Below, piece by piece: positions 32,137 to 43,685 of a stretch of 64,000 bases of DNA. The notes beneath the pieces are model-generated. The model had not been told where the DNA came from and did not search any database. It saw only the letters and a list, made by a program, of their open reading frames with translations. Both the position numbers and the translations under genes were made by a program. The number at the start of each line of letters is the position of its first letter. Positions within the stretch are counted from its first letter, which is position 1. Source of the stretch: Arenicola marina (Eukaryota; Annelida; Polychaeta; Arenicolidae); NCBI GenBank assembly GCA_964019135.1, contig OZ025258.1, positions 4,669,961 through 4,733,960 of the forward strand, read 5' to 3'.

Positions 32137-32970
32137 ATTCGTTTTATTTTACTAGAATACCAATATACACTATCCTGTCCTCCATCTTGACCTCTTGACC
32201 CCATATTGTGCCCTCCAACTTGACCCCATACCTGGTCTACTTTGACCTGACCCCATACCCTATGGTATGGTATGGTACCCTAACTTCCTATTTTTTCGAA
32301 GGTTTTAACTGCCAAGGGGGTGGGGGTGGGGGCGGTATTGGGAAATAAGCATTGGACGTTAAACCACTGCCTCAGATAATTAATGGTGATGGCAGAGGCT
32401 GTTTTACTTCGTGTTTTTAGCGCGGCGCATATATCGAAGGGTGAAATGTCTGTAGGATGTTGACAACCTGTTTGTAGCTGTTTTTTCTTCTTCTTATGTT
32501 CGGTCCATTCGCAGTATTAGATTTAATTTCTACTTCCCCCCTGTGATTGCAGGCGGCAGCATATTCGTAATTGGATCACATAGGCATTTTCATAGTTCTG
32601 AATCCATTTTCCAGCAAATATACTGTTATAGGCGGTCTCGCATCGTCCGTCCGGCCATAGCGAGCTTAGTCGTCCTCTGCGAGCATTCTGCTTCCATCCC
32701 GTTCTCTTTTTATTCCTAACGACGCTGACAGAAGTGGAAAACGATGAGCGTTTCGTCGGTCTCGCTATGGTCTCGTCTGCGTGACTCCCCGAGAGCAGCC
32801 ACGCGCGCGCCTCGCTGGCTCTAGAATCCGTGTTTTAGTAAGCACTATTTGCGGTGTTACCATAGCACAAAATCTCATTGGCGGGAAACGAACTGCATGC
32901 TATCAAAACGTCGGCACGTGGGACGCAACATGACGCGACACGCCACGAAACTCCTCTCCTTGGGCAATGA
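32137..32970. other. Unique spacer
   Basis: No gene recognised. Contains loosely repeated CTTGACCCCATA words (about 32185-32265), a GGTAT short repeat near 32262, a G run near 32318-32335, and a 10-bp inverted repeat CCATAGCGAG/CTCGCTATGG (32655-32664 and 32761-32770) in a CpG-richer patch. Confidence 0.5.
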
Positions 32971-35900
32971 GAGGGTATGAGGGGGAAGCGGGGTCTAGCA
33001 TTGGATGGTGAGGGGTGGGGGGAGGGGTTAGCAGTGGACGGTGAGAGGTGGGTCGGTGGAGGTCTAGCAGTGGACGGGGAGGGGTGGGCGGGTGCGTGTC
33101 TAGCATTGGACGGTAAGGGGTGGGTGGGGGTCTAGCAGTGGACGGTGTGGAGTCTAGCAGTGGACGGGGAGGGATTGGTGTGGGGGGGGGGGGGGATCCA
33201 GTAGTGGACGGTGAGGGGTGGGTGGGTGGGGGTCTAGCAGTGGACGGTGAGGGGTGGGGATGGGGGTCTAGCAGTGGACGGTGAGAGGTGGGTGGGCGGG
33301 GGTCTAGCAGTGGACGGGGGGGGGTGGAGGTCTAGCAGTGGACGGGGAGAGGTGGGTGGGTGGGGGTCTAGCAGTGGACGGTGGGGGGCGTGTGGGTGGG
33401 GGTCTAGCAGTGGACGGTGGGGTGCGGGTGGGTGGTGTTTAGCAGTGGACGGTGAGGGGTCGGTGGGGGGGGGGGTCCAGCAGTGGACGGTGAGGCGTGG
33501 GTGGGTGGGGGTCTAGCAGTGGACGGTGAGGGGTGGGTGGGTGGAGATCTAGCAGTGGACGGTGAGGGGTGGGGATGGGGGTCTAGCAGTGGACGGTGAG
33601 AGGTGGGTGGGTGGGGGTCTAGCAGTGGACGGTGGGGGGCGGGTGGGTGGGGGTCTAGCAGTGGACGGTGGGGTGCCGGTGGTTGGGGGTCTAGCAGTGG
33701 ACGGGGGGGTGGGGGGTGGGGATGGGGGTCTAGCAGTGGACGGTGAGAGGTGGGTGGGTGGGGGTCTAACATTGGACGGTGGGGGGCGGCTGGGTGGTGT
33801 TTAGCAGTGGACGGTGAGGGGTGGGTGGTGTTTAGCAGTGGGCGGTGAGGGGTTGGTGGGGGGGGGGATCCAGCAGTGGACGGTGAGGGGTGGGTGGGTG
33901 GTGTTTAGCAGTGGACGGTGAAGGGTGGGTGGGAGTGTATAGGAGTGGACGGTTAGGGGTGGGTGGGGGTCTAGTAGTGGACGGTGTGGGGTCTAGCAGT
34001 GGACGGGGAGGGGTGGGTTGGTGGGGGCCTAGCAGTGGACGGTGAAGGGTGGGTGGGTGGGGTCTAGCAGTGGAAGGTGAAGGGTGGGTGAGGGTCTAAT
34101 AGTGGACGGTGAGGGGTGGGGGTCGGGGTCTAGCAGTGGACGGTGAGGGGGGGGTGGGGATGGGGTCTAGCAGTGGACGGTGAGAGGTGGGTGGGTGGGG
34201 GTCTAGCAGTGGACGGTGGGGGGCGGGTGGGTGGGGGTCTAGCAGTAGACGGTGAAGGGTGGGGATGGCGGTCTAGCTGTGGACGGTGAGAGATGGGTGG
34301 GAGGGGGTCTAGCAGTGGACGGGGAGGGGTGGGTGGTGTTTAGCAGTGGGCGGTGAGGGGTTGGTGGGGGGGGGGGATCCAGCAGTGGATGGTGAGGGGT
34401 GGGTGGGTGGTGTTTAGCAGTGGACGGTGAGGGGTGGGTGGGTGGTGTTTAGCAGTGGACGGTGAGGGGTGGGTGGGTGGTGTTTAGCAGTGGACGGTGA
34501 GGGGTTGGTTGGTGGGGGTCTAGCAGTGGACGATGGGGGGCCGGTGGGGGTCTAGCAGTGGCCGTTCAGGGTCGGTGGGTGGGTGGGGATCTAGCAGTGG
34601 ACGGTAAGGGGTGGGTGAGGGTGTATAGGAATGGACGGTTAGGAGTGGGTGGGGGTCTAGTAGTGGACGGTGTGGGGTCTAGCAGTGGACGGTGAGGGAT
34701 GGGTGGGTGGGGTCTAGCAGTGGAAGGTGAAGGGTGGGTGAGGGTCTAGCAGTGGAAGGTGAGGGGTGGGGGTCGGGGTCTAGCAGTGGACGGTGAGGGG
34801 GGGTGGAGGTCTAGCAGCGGACGGGGAGGGGTGGGTGAGGGTCTAGCAGTGGACGGTGAGGGGTGGGTGGGTGGAGGTCTAACAGTTGACGGGGAGGGGT
34901 GGGTGAGGGTCTAGCAGTGGACGGTGGGGTGCGGGTGGGTGGGGGTCTAGCTGTGGACGGGGAGGGGTGGGTGGGTGGAGGTCTAGCAGTGGGCGGGGAG
35001 GAGTGGGTGGGTGGAGCTCTAGCAGTGGACGGTGGGGGGTGGGTGGGGGTCTATCAGTGGCCGTTGAGGGTTTTTGGGTGGGTGGGGATCTAGCAGTGGA
35101 CGGGGAGGGGTGGGTGGGTGGGGGTCTAGCAGTGGCCGCTGAGGGTGGGTAGGTAGGTGGGGATCTAGCAGTGGACGGTAAGGGGTGGGTGGGGGGATAT
35201 AGGAGTGGACGGTTAGGGGTGGGTGGGGTTCTGGTAGTGGACGGTGTGGGGTCTAGCAGTGGACGGGGAGGGGTGGGTGGGTAGGGGTCTAGCAGTGGAC
35301 GGTGTGGGGTGGGTGTGCGGAGGTCTAGCAGTGGACGGTGAGGGGTGGGTGGGTGGAGGTCTAGCAGTGGAAGGTGAAGGGTGGGTGAGGGTCTAGCAGT
35401 GGACGGTGGGGGGCGGGTGGCGGGGGATCCAGCAGTGGACGTTGAGGGGTGGGTGGTGTTTAGCATGGAGGGTGAAGGGTGGGTGGGTTGGGGTCTAGCA
35501 GTGGACGGTGAGGGATGGGTGGGTGGGGGTCTAGCAGTGGACGGTGAGGGGTGGGTGGGTGGGGGTCTAGCAGTGGAAGGTGAAGGGTGGGTGAGGGTCT
35601 AGCAGTGGACGGTGGGGGGCGGGTGGGTGGGGGTCTAGCAGTGGACGCTGAGGGGTGGGGATTGGGGTCTAAAAGTGGACGGTGAGAGGTGGGTGGGTGG
35701 GGGTCTAGCAGTGGACGGGGAGGGGTGGGTGGGTGGAGGTCTAGCAGTGGACGGGGAGGGGTGGGTGGTGTTTAGCAGTGGACGGTGAGGGGTTGGTGGG
35801 GGAGGGGATCCAGCAGTGGACGTTGAGGGGTGGGTGGGTGGGGGTCTAGCAGTGGACGGTGAAGGGTGGGTGAGGGTCTAGCAGTGGACGGTGAGGGGTG

Positions 35901-36155
35901 GGTGTGTGGAGGTCTAGCAGTGGACGCTGAAGGGTGGGTGGGTGGGGGTCTAGCAGTGGACGGTGAGGGGGGGGGTGGAGGTCTAGCAGCGGACGGGGAG
36001 GGGTGGGTGAGGGTCTAGCAGTGGACGGTGGGGTGCGGGTGGGTGGGGGTCTAGCAGTGGACGGTGAGGGGTGGGTGGGTCGAGATCTAGCAGTGGACGG
36101 TGAGGGGTGGGTGGGTGTGGGTCTAGCAATGGTGGGTGAGGGGGGGGGGGGTGGC
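32971..36155. repeat. G-rich minisatellite with variable unit near 36 bp
   Basis: The unit core is GGTCTAGCAGTGGACGGTGA followed by GGGGTGGGTGGGTGG of varying length. Total unit length ranges from about 25 to 50 bp because the G/GT-rich half expands and contracts. Variants include GGTGTTTAGCAG and GGGATCCAGCAG. I estimate 80-90 copies. The resulting open frames (LAVDGE-type on plus, LLDPHPPT-type on minus) are repeat products. Confidence 0.95.
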
Positions 36156-36539
36156 TACAATGGAGACATGATAGAACGACAACCATGACAAACAACATTA
36201 CCATTTAAACTTCCCTCTCGCGGTGACGGTTAGCGAGCGAGAGTGTCGCCCCTACCGGCCGGCCGCGCAGCCAAACCTCTTGAGCGCCTTCCGGCATCCT
36301 CTGCGGGCAACGCGATAGCCGCTTGACCACTGTGACAACGTCGCTGGACAAATAAACTGTCGGCAGATGGACAGAAACGAGTATTTATCCAAGTCACAAC
36401 TTGATTTATGAACAAGAGAACGCGGACTTAGCTATTCATGCAGGCAGGCTGCCTGGTGCCCCGGGTACGCTTCAGCAGGAGCCTAGGACCCAGCATCAGC
36501 GTTGATACGCCGTCGTCGCGGGTTAACAAACTTGTGGTC
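36156..36539. other. Unique sequence before the assembly gap
   Basis: CpG-rich at 36225-36350, then AT-richer. On the minus strand at about 36320-36345, TGGTCAAGCGG fits a Pol III A box of the Ser/Leu tRNA type, but no B box follows at the right distance, so it is only a possible tRNA-derived fragment. No coding sequence recognised. Confidence 0.4.
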
Positions 36540-36739
36540 NNNNNNNNNNNNNNNNNNNNNNNNNNNNNNNNNNNNNNNNNNNNNNNNNNNNNNNNNNNNN
36601 NNNNNNNNNNNNNNNNNNNNNNNNNNNNNNNNNNNNNNNNNNNNNNNNNNNNNNNNNNNNNNNNNNNNNNNNNNNNNNNNNNNNNNNNNNNNNNNNNNNN
36701 NNNNNNNNNNNNNNNNNNNNNNNNNNNNNNNNNNNNNNN
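36540..36739. other. Assembly gap (200 N)
   Basis: Exactly 200 undetermined bases, a placeholder size, so the true distance is unknown. Open frames that cross it are meaningless. Confidence 0.99.
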
Positions 36740-37676
36740 CCCGCGTCACTACAAGCGAAAGAAATAACAGTATGACAGTATTTTGTTTTGTGCGTCAAAT
36801 AGTAGCAGGCAGAAGACATTGGGCAGAAATAACATCGATAATTATATCGACATAAATTGAGACCGGGGGCTACGGAATAACGGGACATAAATGTTAAGGA
36901 TATTTAAACACTTTCTACCTGTGCAATTATTGTGCATCCAGTACAGAATTCTCAAATTGCGACTAAAGCACGCTAATAAACGAATATCAGTCCAGTAACA
37001 CTAAGGCCCAAGCTCATACATTGATTGAGTAAAAAAAGGGACTGTTTCCCGTCCGTTGTTCGTCATTTAACGTAGTACTACTAACTTCAGTGGATAAAAT
37101 CTGCCTGACATCCTGGTTGGATCTATAGAATTGACGTGTAGTAAAATTGGATACTGCTGTGACTGATGCTAAGAGAAGCGTATTATAGGCAAGGTCCCCC
37201 GGGAGTTCGTTCTCTTGCTACCAATGGGAAGTTGTGGACGCGAGACAGTACGGGATTTGTTTGTTTTGATGACGGTTCGGGCGATAAGGCGTTGGGAGAA
37301 ATATCATTACTGTTGGCACCAAGCCAGGTAGCCCGCCGATGCCGCGGGATAAGGTGATAAGCACCCAGCGGTTGTGTTGACACATGCCATAGCTTGACAC
37401 ATCTAAGAGCGACGGCTGGATATTAATAGGTTTCAAGCGGCTGCTGTTGCCAATGGGCTCTTGCATGCCGCGGCATAGTGGGACAGACAGCTTCATTTTA
37501 TTAGTATAGATAATTCTGTATTATGCACTAGTTAAGTAGGCACCAATCAAATATTGTATTGTCAACTTTAGCTTCTGCTGTTTTATTGATTGACTAAAAT
37601 AGTTCATTGTTCAAGCTGACGACTTTGTTTAGACTAACTGCTCGTTTCGCTTTTAATTTTCCATATGTGTACTTGA

Positions 37677-37778
37677 GGAGGGTTAGCAACTAGGAGAGGG
37701 TTATCAAATAGGAGGGTTAGCAACTAGGAGAGGGTTATCAAATAGGAGGGTTAGCAACTAGGAGAGGGTTATCAAATA
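37677..37778. repeat. 34-bp tandem repeat, three copies
   Basis: Copies start at 37677, 37711 and 37745, each GGAGGGTTAGCAACTAGG followed by AGAGGGTTATCAAATA. A more degenerate continuation with GGTAGCAACTGGGTGAGG follows to about 37858. Confidence 0.9.
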
Positions 37779-38332
37779 GGTGAAGGTGTAGGGGTAGCAA
37801 CTGGGTGAGGATTAGAAATTAGGTGAGGGTTAAGGGGTAGCAACTGGGTGAGGATTACGACTGTTAGAATTAGACTTAGCAGAAATGGTTAGAGCTGAGG
37901 TGGGCAGTCAAGGGATAAGTTACGAGTTAGTTCTTTATTTAATGACAAAAGAATGCTTAGTGGTTGATAAACAAATACATTAACTTTACTGACCAAGACG
38001 AATTCATTTAAGATTTTAATGACATCCCAGATTCAAGCCTGACACTTTGTGATGAATATTTTCTGCTTGAGGAGGGAGTTCTGCACAATAATGTTAATGC
38101 TGTATACGATTAACCTAAACGCTCCAAATAAAATTATTTTCTGTATTAATAATAAACAACACATATTTAGTCAGGTACTAACTGGTTGGCTTTTTGAACA
38201 TAATTCACATTGTTGCAGATGAGTAAATCTTCATATTGCATAAATATACAAGAGAACGACAAATGAACAACTAAACAATTATTGATAAGTAACAGTAGAT
38301 TTATCGTTTCAACATCGTATCTGCTCAAGACT

Positions 38333-38401
38333 CCATATTGCAGTGGTATCATGAATCTGTATTGTGGTGGTATCATGAATCTGTATTGTGGTGGTATCAT
38401 G
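38333..38401. repeat. 24-bp tandem repeat, about three copies
   Basis: ATGAATCTGTATTG plus TGGTGGTATC starts at 38351 and 38375, with a partial, slightly diverged copy before them. Confidence 0.9.
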
Positions 38402-38995
38402 ACCACACGCAAGAGAAAATCTATGAATTAGTTCCCCACTAATTTAATTTTGAGAGCGGGATATAAATTCGCCCTAGGATGGGTAACTGAAGTGAAAAAC
38501 AACGTGTTTTTTTACTGCACTTAGGCTACACCACTAGATTTAGCGCTAGGTGGAAGATTTGTCTAGCGATTATCGGGTTCAAAATACATAAGTACTCACC
38601 CAAGAAGTAGATTTTTTGAATTAAGAAAGTACCAAAATTAGATTTTAGAATTAAATTTCTTAATTATGAACACCACCGCAACGAGCTGGTGAGGCTAAGA
38701 TGAAAACGCACTTTTCGCGCGTAACTTAAGAGGGGATTATGAATACGGCCCCTGGCCACCTGAGAGCCTAACGGCACGTGGATCGGTGGTTTGCGCCCCG
38801 CTGTGGCCATGTCTGTGTGGTCGCATGATAAAGATACCATGTCTTTCTTCGTAAAGAGTACGGGGTTACCCCGGGACATGGCTCCACTCTCCCTTCCTTC
38901 TCCCATTGACGCGTTATGACCAAAAGTGGTTAAATCGTCCTGAATATACAACCAAACTAACAGCTCAATCTGCGGACAAATGACCTCCTTTGTAC

Positions 38996-39284
38996 ACTAT
39001 GGCGAGGTTGCGTAACCTCCAGGCGCCCAGCGAGCACAGCGTTGTACAAGTCATAACGTCACGCGTGTGAGACTGCCACACAGACAACTCTGTCATAGCG
39101 TAACACACATCAACAAGATATCGTAACATTCAGTCTAACATTCTCTTTTTATTCTTCTTTCATTTCAATTCCATTACTTTAAAATGTTTATGCGGCATGA
39201 ACTTCACTTTGTGATTCTGAAGTAGAATGCAATTTTCCTAAACCGAAACTGAGGAAAAGGAAATCATGAACAATTAACGAACAG
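38996..39284 (+). repeat. Diverged segmental duplicate, copy 1
   Basis: Shares ordered words with 42040-42700: GAGGTTGCGTAAC, GTTGTAC then GTCATAACGT, TATTCTTC, TTTATGCG-CATGAAC, and AAACCGA-AA. It directly precedes the 78-bp array. Confidence 0.65.
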
Positions 39285-41288
39285 ATGTCTCTAATCTCTC
39301 TATCTCTCTCCATGCGCCAACCTCCAGACATGTCTTACGTGGACACCCCCCCCCACCCCCCATGTCCCTAATCACTCTATCTCTCTCCATGCGCCAACCT
39401 CCAGACATGTCTTACGTGGACACCCCCGCCCATGTCCCTAATCTCTCTATCTCTCTCCATGCGCCAACCTCCAGACATATCTTACGTGGACACCCCCCCC
39501 CCACCCCATGTCCCTAATCTCTCTATCTCTCTCCATGCGCCAACCTCCAGACATGTCTTACGTGGACACCCCCCCCCCCACCCCATGTCCCTAATCTCTC
39601 TATCTCTCTCCATGCGCCAACCTCCAGACATGTCTTACGTGGACACCCCCCCCCACCCCCCATGTCCCTAATCTCTCTATCTCTCTCCATGCGCCAACCT
39701 CCAGACATGTCTTACGTGGACACCCCCCCCCCACCCCATGTCCCTAATCTCTCTATCTCTCTCCATGCGCCAACCTCCAGACATGTCTTACGTGGACACC
39801 CCCCCCACCCCCCATGTCCCTAATCTCTCTATCTCTCTCCATGCGCCAACCTCCAGACATGTCTTACGTGGATACCCCCCCCCCACCACCCCCCATGCCC
39901 CTAATCTCTCTATCTCTCTCCATGCGCCAACCTCCAGACATGTCTTACGTGGACACCCCCCCACCCCCCATGTCCCTAATCTCTCTATCTCTCTCCATGC
40001 GCCAACCTCCAGACATGTCTTACGTGGACACCCCCCCCCCACCCCCCATGTCCCTAATCTCTCTATCTCTCTCCATGCGCCAACCTCCAGACATGTCTTA
40101 CGTGGACACCCCCCCCCCACCCCCCATGTCCCTAATCTCTCTATCTCTCTCCATGCGCCAACCTCCAGACATGTCTTACGTGGACACCCCGCCCCACCCC
40201 CCATGTCCCTAATCTCTCTATCTCTCTCCATGCGCCAACCTCCAGACATATCTTACGTGGACACCCCCCCCCCCCACCACCCCCCATGTCCCTAATCTCT
40301 CTATCTCTCTCCATGCGCCAACCTCCAGACATGTCCTACCTGGACACCCCCCCCCCCATCCCCCATGTCCCTAATCTCTCTATCTCTCTCCATGCGCCAA
40401 CCTCCAGACATGTCTTACGTGGACACCCCCCCCCCACCCCCCATGTCCCTAATCTCTCTATCTCTCTCCCTGCGCCAACCTCCAGACATATCTTACGTGG
40501 ACACCCCCCCACCCCATGTCCCTAATCTCTCTATCTCTCTCCATGCGCCAACCTCCAGACATGTCTTACGTGGACACCCCCCCCACCCCCCATGTCCCTA
40601 ATCTCTCTATCTCTCTCCATGCGCCAACCTCCAGACATGTCTTACGTGGACACCCCCCCCCCACCCCCCATGTCCCTAATCTCTCTATCTCTCTCTATGC
40701 GCCAACCTCCAGACATATCTTACATGGACACCCCTCCCCACCCCCCATGTCCCTAATCTCTCTATCTCTCTCCATGCGCCAACCTCCAGACATATCTTAC
40801 GTGGACACCCCCCCCCCCCCCCCATGTCCCCAATATCTCTATCTCTCTCCATGCGCCAACCTCCAGACATATCTTACGTGGACACCCCCCCCCACCCCCC
40901 ATGTCCCTAATCTCTATATCTCTCTCCATGCGCCAACCTCCAGACATGTCTTACGTGGACACCCCCCCCCACCCCCCATGTCCCTAATCTCTCTATCTCT
41001 CTCCATGCGCCAACCTCCAGACATGTCTTACGTGGACACCCCCCCACCCCCCATGTCCCTAATCTCTCTATCTCTCTCCATGCGCCAACCTCCAGACATG
41101 TCTTACGTGGACACCCCCCCCCCCCCCACCCCCCATGTCCCTAATCTCTCTATCTCTCTCCATGCGCCAACCTCCAGACATGTCTTACGTGGACACTCCC
41201 CCCACCACCCCCCATGTCCCTAATCTCTCTATCTCTCTCCATGCGCCAACCTCCAGGCATGTCTTACGTGGACACCCCCCCCCCCACC
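39285..41288. repeat. 78-bp minisatellite, about 26 copies
   Basis: Each unit contains ATGTCCCTAATCTCTC, TATCTCTCTCCATGCG, CCAACCTCCAGACATG and TCTTACGTGGACACC, then a C run of variable length with one A. Unit length varies from about 75 to 84 bp because of that run. The core is highly conserved between copies. Open frames on both strands are repeat products. Confidence 0.96.
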
Positions 41289-41860
41289 CTCCGGGATAAT
41301 TCTTCCCCGGAATCTTCTGACTGAACGTGTCTTCCCTGGACCATCCTCTCCCCATCATCAACTCTCCTAGATGACTCTTCCCAGTAATCTTCCAGACTAA
41401 ACATTTCTTCCCCGGAGACATCTCGCCCCACATGCCCTATTCCCATGAATCTTTCTGACTAAATAGCTGCTTCCCGGGACAACTCCCCCTCCCTCTCACT
41501 CGAATAATTCTTTGCAGGAATCCCTGAAGGATTCTTCCCGAGAGAAATCCCCCTTCCCCTCTCCCAGAAAAATCCTCTCCCTCTGGATAATGCTTATCAG
41601 GACAAGCCCCCACACCCCCGTATATAATGCTGCCCTTGGCAGCAGCCACCCCCACCCCCCTCTCCTTCGCTATATTCTTCACAGGAATCCCCCAACTAAA
41701 CGGGTTTTCCTTGAGACAATTCCCCCCCGCATAATTCTTTCCTGCACAAATCCGCTACCCTGACAAATGCGAGTCTTCCGATTACAACCCTTCACTCAAG
41801 ATAATTCTTTGTTAGATGAATACCTCCCACCCACCCACCCACCGGTCTAGATATACCAGA
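41289..41860. repeat. C-rich degenerate repeat with ATAATTCTTCCC words
   Basis: Irregular copies of GGATAATTCTTCC, GAATCTTC or AATTCTTT joined by C-rich stretches, spaced about 40-70 bp apart. The same family recurs near 42830 and at 43191-43685. It looks like an old, decayed minisatellite. Confidence 0.65.
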
Positions 41861-42039
41861 TGTTTCCCCTGGAGCAATGCTCTATTTCCCTGGACAAACT
41901 CATCGAAATCATGCTACGTCGTCATCTAGAGGCTTAATTTCAAAAGAATTACTCTCGGGTACAGAAAGGGTTTCTTGTGGCAATGCCACGTATACACGTT
42001 CAGGCGGCCAACAGTCCACTGTGTCAGACCGAGGTGCAC

Positions 42040-42700
42040 ACACAGTGATGAGGTTGCGTAACGTACCATACAGCGCGTAAAGAACGTACTGTTGTACGCG
42101 TCATAACGTTGTGTTTTGGTTGAAATCACGTCATCTCGAAGTTAACATCAGGACAACGTTGTTACAACGTTTGTCGCAAACATTGAACTAATCTTTACAA
42201 ATCTAAATTTGATACAAATAAAATCTTTGCCATGTGTAGTGAGTAATAAAAATTGACGGCGAGTAGCAGTTGTTATAAATACAAAGTGGTGATCAAAAGT
42301 CAGGAGTGGACGTTCTTACAGCGTTAGGACAACGTTACCTGAAAAATCAGAAAACGGCGTTTAATTGGTTGTCTTTGACAGTCATGCTTCTCATTAATTA
42401 ATCATATACGTCTCTCAAAGAAGGCACGATTTTAATACTGGACTGATATCTGACAACGTTATCTGAAAACGTTCGTCAAGCCAACCATACATTTTCACGT
42501 CGTCCAAACAATCTTTGTCATGACGTTAACCTGTTCGCTGGGAACAGCTACTCTCTTAATTTCTATTTTACTTCACTTCTATTATTCTTCAATCTTTATG
42601 CGACATGAACGTCCCTTATCATTTGCATGTATAGTAAAATTTCTCGAAACCGAGAACCCCAGTAATACGAAGACGTCAAAAATAACGAACTAATGTCAAG
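42040..42700 (+). repeat. Diverged segmental duplicate, copy 2
   Basis: Matches copy 1 (38996-39284) in the same order and orientation but carries about 390 extra bases in the middle (roughly 42130-42520), with several ACAACGTT words. Like copy 1 it leads into C-rich repeat. Confidence 0.6.
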
Positions 42701-43190
42701 TGTCCAATTAATATCCGAATACGGAAAGTCGCGCTTACATGAATGTTGTCGTCATCGATTCGAATTCTTAGGGGAATAGGGGGGGGGGGGGCAATGTTAA
42801 AAAAAAGTTGGGCGATACTGCCCCCCCCCCCGGATAATTCTTCCTTGGAATGTGGAGCGAAGGGTTTACTGTTATTGGAATCTAACCTTCACATTCCTAT
42901 ACCACATGTGTCAAAGCGCGGGACCCGTAACCTTGATATAATACTTCTGTATGGAATGAACTCCTCTCGTATAAATGTGATGTCAAATTGTTTAAATCAA
43001 TCCAAACTTATATACTGGAGTAAGCTTTTTGGAGTTCAAATAATTACAGCTACTTATCAATAATACGAATATATTTTTTCCAGGGTTCATCACTTTTGTG
43101 TAATTGTTAAGAGAGATGAGGGTTCACATGTTTTGTACGTTGTTGCAAACCTCTATAAAGAAATAAAGTTTATACAAAACGAAGAAAAGC
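42701..43190. other. Unique spacer with G and C runs
   Basis: A G run near 42780-42791 and a C run near 42822-42832 flank a short unique piece, followed by AT-rich sequence to 43190. No gene recognised; the frame at 42743-43063 has no known features. Confidence 0.5.
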
Positions 43191-43685
43191 TCCCCCCCCA
43201 CCCCCCTGGAGAATCTTCCCAAGACAATTTTCCGCTGAACACATCCCCCGTCCTGATATTTCTGCCCCTGAGAAATGCCCCCCCCCCCTAGACTAGACTC
43301 TAGGACAATTGCCTCCCACCAGCCTCTCTTTCGGTCTCCCGACTACTGAGTTCTTCCCAGAGGACAAATGTCCCATCGGAAAATTCTTCCCAAAAACAGC
43401 CCTCTCAAAAAGCTAATAGTTCTACCTTAGAACCCCTCACCAGCATAATTATTCCCTGGGCAATCTCCATCCCCTCCGGGATAATTCTTCCCAGGGAAAC
43501 CGCTCTCCCACCTGAAGGTAATTCTTCCTACGACAAATGCTTCTCCCGCTCTCCTTCTGATTATTCTTCGTAAGATTCCTTAGACAAATGGCCCCGCCCT
43601 GGACAATTCTTCTGTAAACAACACCTGTGGACAACCCTCAAATCTCGAATCATTATTCCCAAGACCCTCTGACTAAGCAATTCTT
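43191..43685. repeat. C-rich degenerate repeat, second block
   Basis: Same family as 41289-41860: CCGGGATAATTCTTCC near 43476, GCATAATTATTCC near 43443, and GGTAATTCTTCC near 43517. It runs into the 30-bp array through AGCAATTCTTCGTAGCACC. Confidence 0.65.

Larger units (their letters stand above)
36740..38995. other. Unique AT-rich region
   Basis: No gene recognised on either strand. The open frames at 37166-37496 and 38664-38951 have no family features that I know. Two small tandem repeats are listed separately. Confidence 0.5.

Noticed and set aside
32633-32775. Possible small DNA transposon with terminal inverted repeats
   Set aside because: Only a 10-bp inverted repeat (CCATAGCGAG/CTCGCTATGG) is visible, with no target duplication and no evidence of other copies.
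32971-36155. LAVDGE-type and LLDPHPPT-type open frames
   Set aside because: Translation of the G-rich variable minisatellite; the frame shifts freely between units.
36438-36888. Open frames crossing the N run
   Set aside because: Most of their length is undetermined sequence.
39285-41288. Open frames with MSLISLSLSMRQPP-like repeats
   Set aside because: They follow the 78-bp unit, with frame changes wherever the C run changes length; not gene-like.
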